This document shows, piece after piece, positions 6,927 through 7,989 of a stretch of DNA of 7,989 nt (positions are counted from its first letter, which is position 1; each line of letters opens with the position of its first letter). This DNA is from Gemmatimonadales bacterium UBA7835 (GTDB taxonomy: Bacteria; Gemmatimonadota; Gemmatimonadetes; Longimicrobiales; Gaopeijiaceae): positions 1 to 7,989 of the forward strand of contig DLTN01000067.1 in the NCBI GenBank assembly GCA_002500925.1, written 5' to 3'. The notes under the pieces are model-generated. The model worked only from the letters and a program-made list of their open reading frames with translations, ran no database searches and had not been told where the DNA came from. The position numbers were made by a program, and so were the translations under genes.

Positions 6927-6955
6927 TTGACGACTCGGAAAGGGGTGTGTACCGT
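6927..6955 (+). promoter_or_regulatory. Sigma-70-like promoter for hup
   Basis: TTGACG (6927-6932, 5 of 6 to TTGACA), a 17-bp spacer, then TACCGT (6950-6955, matching TATAAT at positions 1, 2 and 6). Transcription would begin near 6961-6963, leaving a leader of about 150 nt before hup. Two CGGGTTTT repeats lie just upstream (6905-6912, 6915-6922), where an UP-like or activator site would be. Confidence 0.55.
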
Positions 6956-7083
6956 AGGTCATGCTGTTATTCGCAGGCACGGAAACACTTGATCCTACGG
7001 GGCTTTTCAGCTGCTCTAGGCACCATGGATTTCGCAGTTTCTTCGGTCTGCACTCACTGCGGCCTCGGTCGCGAAATTTCCAT
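6952..7083 (+). promoter_or_regulatory. Structured promoter/leader region of hup
   Basis: Two inverted repeats lie between the promoter and the gene. The first pairs CCGTAGGTCA (6952-6961) with TGATCCTACGG (6990-7000), 10 bp with one bulged T, followed by gggcTTTT. Its left arm overlaps the -10 box and lies mostly upstream of the predicted transcript start, so it may work as a DNA site rather than RNA. The second pairs ATGGATTTCGC (7025-7035) with GCGAAATTTCCAT (7071-7083), 11 bp with a 2-nt bulge around a 35-nt loop. Inside it, GCAGT (7034-7038) and ACTGC (7056-7060) offer a competing pairing. I do not recognise a known riboswitch or leader family. Confidence 0.35.
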
Positions 7084-7100
7084 CATTCTCGTTCCAAATC

Positions 7101-7105
7101 AGGAG
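7101..7105 (+). promoter_or_regulatory. Shine-Dalgarno for hup
   Basis: AGGAG, 7 nt before the ATG at 7113. It is a canonical site that fixes the hup start and suggests strong translation. Confidence 0.8.
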
Positions 7106-7112
7106 CCATCAG

Positions 7113-7397
7113 ATGAACAAGTCCGACCTTGTGGATGCCCTCGCCTCAGCTGCTGGTATGACCAAAGCTGACGCATCTCGTGCGGTAGACGCGATGTTCT
7201 CCCCTAGTGACGGGATTATTGCCGGCGCTCTGAGCGGTGGCCATCGTGTTCAGATTACTGGATTCGGCACGTTCGAGGTTAAGCACCGCAAGGCTCGCAT
7301 GGGTCGCAACCCCCGCACAGGGCAGTCGATTCAGATTTCTGCGAGCAACAGTCCTGCGTTCAAGGCCGGTAAGGGTCTGAAGGACGCTGTGAACTGA
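7113..7397 (+). CDS. hup: HU family nucleoid DNA-binding protein
   Basis: A 94-residue HU/IHF-family protein, a dimeric nucleoid-associated protein that bends DNA with two beta arms. The N-terminal MNKSDLVDALASAAGMTKADASRAVDA forms the helical dimer body. GFGTFEVKHRKARMGRNPRTG holds the family signature and the arm, with Pro67 in GRNPRTG at the DNA-intercalating position. The ending PAFKAGKGLKDAVN is typical. Compared with the 90-residue E. coli HU-beta it carries about four extra residues (FSPSD, about 29-33) at the second helix, as I recall also from Gemmatimonadota-like HU proteins. The symbol is generic, since HU and IHF subtypes cannot be separated with certainty. It has its own promoter and Shine-Dalgarno and is closed by a strong palindromic terminator, so it is probably monocistronic and well expressed. 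Confidence 0.95.
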   Translation: MNKSDLVDALASAAGMTKADASRAVDAMFSPSDGIIAGALSGGHRVQITGFGTFEVKHRKARMGRNPRTGQSIQISASNSPAFKAGKGLKDAVN

Positions 7398-7472
7398 GTC
7401 TTTCGGTTGGCCAAAGGGGCGAAGCTAGCCTGGAGTAGCTCCTCCTCGTAGGAGCCTTGGGCCGAATAAAGT

Positions 7473-7510
7473 AAGAGGCCACGTCGCGTACGCGACGTGG
7501 CCTCTTTGTT
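7473..7510. terminator. Bidirectional intrinsic terminator (34-bp perfect palindrome)
   Basis: A perfect 34-bp palindrome (7473-7506) centred between 7489 and 7490, with arms AAGAGGCCACGTCGCGT and its complement. On the plus strand it runs into TCTTTGTT, ending hup. On the minus strand it continues as CTTACTTTATT, ending the helicase gene. The helicase stop codon (7509-7511) directly abuts it. A smaller hairpin, GCTCCT/AGGAGC (7438-7443/7450-7455), lies between hup and this site. Confidence 0.85.
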
Positions 7511-7989
7511 AGCGCGCAGGACGACCTTTACGGGCTGTTGGCTTGGCACGAGGGCGGTCGAAGTCCACTCTCGCTGCGCGGCCTCGTAGGCTCGTACCAT
7601 TGAGAGCTTGAATCACTTTCCGGGCGACTGACTCGTGGACCTCTACTATAGAGTGGCTCTCCCGGATCTCTATCCGCCCGACTGAATCACCAGTTAATTC
7701 AGCCTCACCTGTGATTGCACCAAGAAGGTCGCCCTTACTGAGTCCGTCACGCTCACCGACGCCGACGAACAGCTTTGACCAAGAAGGAGTTCCGGGTGCT
7801 CGCGCTGCGGCAGTGGATGATCCGTGTGTTTGCGCATGGTCGGCGGACCCTGATTTGTTTCTTAGCAGAGCTACAGCTGCTGCTGCTACTTCCACTGGAT
7901 CGTGTTCTCGGAAGATCGGCTCAAGAGCGTCGATATATGGAGCAATGTCTCCTTCCTGTAGCGCTGGTTCTAGCATATTCCGGATCTGA
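7509..7989 (-). CDS. deaD: DEAD-box RNA helicase, C-terminal part (DeaD/CsdA-like, 5' partial)
   Basis: The frame is open through the right edge, reading Q-I-R-N before the internal Met at 7976, so only the last 159 or so residues are present. Numbering from that Met, residues 1-40 (LEPALQEGDIAPYIDALEP...DPVEVAAAAVALL) match the linker that follows the helicase core in DeaD-type proteins. Residues 41-66 are a low-complexity Ser/Ala/Gly linker. Residues 68-140 match the DbpA RNA-binding domain, an RRM-like fold: KLFVGVGERDGLSKGDLLGA, GRIEIRESHSIVEVHESVA and ALNGTSLRGRAARVDF. A basic tail (RPRAKPTARKGRPAR) ends the protein and may add RNA affinity. The ATPase motifs (DEAD, SAT) would lie outside the window. 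Such helicases remodel rRNA and mRNA in ribosome assembly and cold adaptation. The gene converges on hup and shares its terminator. The symbol is tentative. Confidence 0.85.
   Translation of the reverse strand, partial: QIRNMLEPALQEGDIAPYIDALEPIFREHDPVEVAAAAVALLRNKSGSADHAQTHGSSTAAARAPGTPSWSKLFVGVGERDGLSKGDLLGAITGEAELTGDSVGRIEIRESHSIVEVHESVARKVIQALNGTSLRGRAARVDFDRPRAKPTARKGRPAR

Noticed and set aside
7025..7171. Cys-containing frame (MDFAVSSVCTHCG...) in the hup leader
   Set aside because: It runs into hup in another frame, has no Shine-Dalgarno of its own, and its second half is only a shadow of the HU coding sequence.
1..7989. CRISPR array, insertion sequence, phage or toxin-antitoxin module
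   Set aside because: No regularly spaced repeats, transposase, integrase, terminal inverted repeats or small paired toxin/antitoxin genes are visible.

Overview
This window looks like ordinary, densely coded chromosome from a moderately GC-rich Gram-negative bacterium. The mix of a PorV/PorQ-like outer-membrane protein, a CBM9-like/DUF5916 outer-membrane barrel, an HU protein with an enlarged helix region and a helicase ending in a DbpA-type domain fits Gemmatimonadota best. Bacteroidota-like or other FCB-group bacteria are the main alternative. This placement comes from protein features only; no 16S gene or other phylogenetic marker is present.

Layout, left to right. (1) Positions 1-1840 (+): the 3' part of an alpha/beta hydrolase gene running in from the left, with a complete catalytic set and a C-terminal beta-rich domain. 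(2) Positions 1901-3927 (-): a three-gene convergent block read right to left: a 70-residue zinc-ribbon protein, then nudC (NAD(H)/NAD-cap pyrophosphatase), then a PorV/PorQ-like outer-membrane protein. The first two overlap by 4 bp at a GTGA junction with a good ribosome-binding site, which sets the nudC start at 3718. (3) Positions 3928-4048: a divergent intergenic region with an 11-bp direct repeat at 20-bp spacing. (4) Positions 4049-6469 (+): a large DUF5916 outer-membrane barrel with an N-terminal CBM9-like domain. (5) Positions 6558-6782 (+): infA (IF-1), standing apart from any ribosomal-protein operon. (6) Positions 6783-7112: a 330-bp non-coding stretch containing a post-infA hairpin, a possible 21-codon ORF, a sigma-70-like promoter and inverted repeats in the leader of the next gene. 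(7) Positions 7113-7397 (+): HU DNA-binding protein. (8) Positions 7473-7510: a perfect 34-bp palindrome acting as a shared terminator. (9) Positions 7509-7989 (-): the C-terminal end of a DEAD-box RNA helicase (DeaD/CsdA type) running off the right edge.

Functionally there are two themes. One is the envelope: two outer-membrane proteins and a possibly exported hydrolase. The other is RNA and nucleoid housekeeping: NudC, IF-1, HU and a cold-shock-type helicase. I found no CRISPR array, insertion sequence, phage gene, toxin-antitoxin pair, tRNA or rRNA. I do not see a clear new biological system. The most interesting non-coding structure is the layered infA-HU intergenic region; the most interesting gene context is the translationally coupled zinc ribbon-nudC pair.
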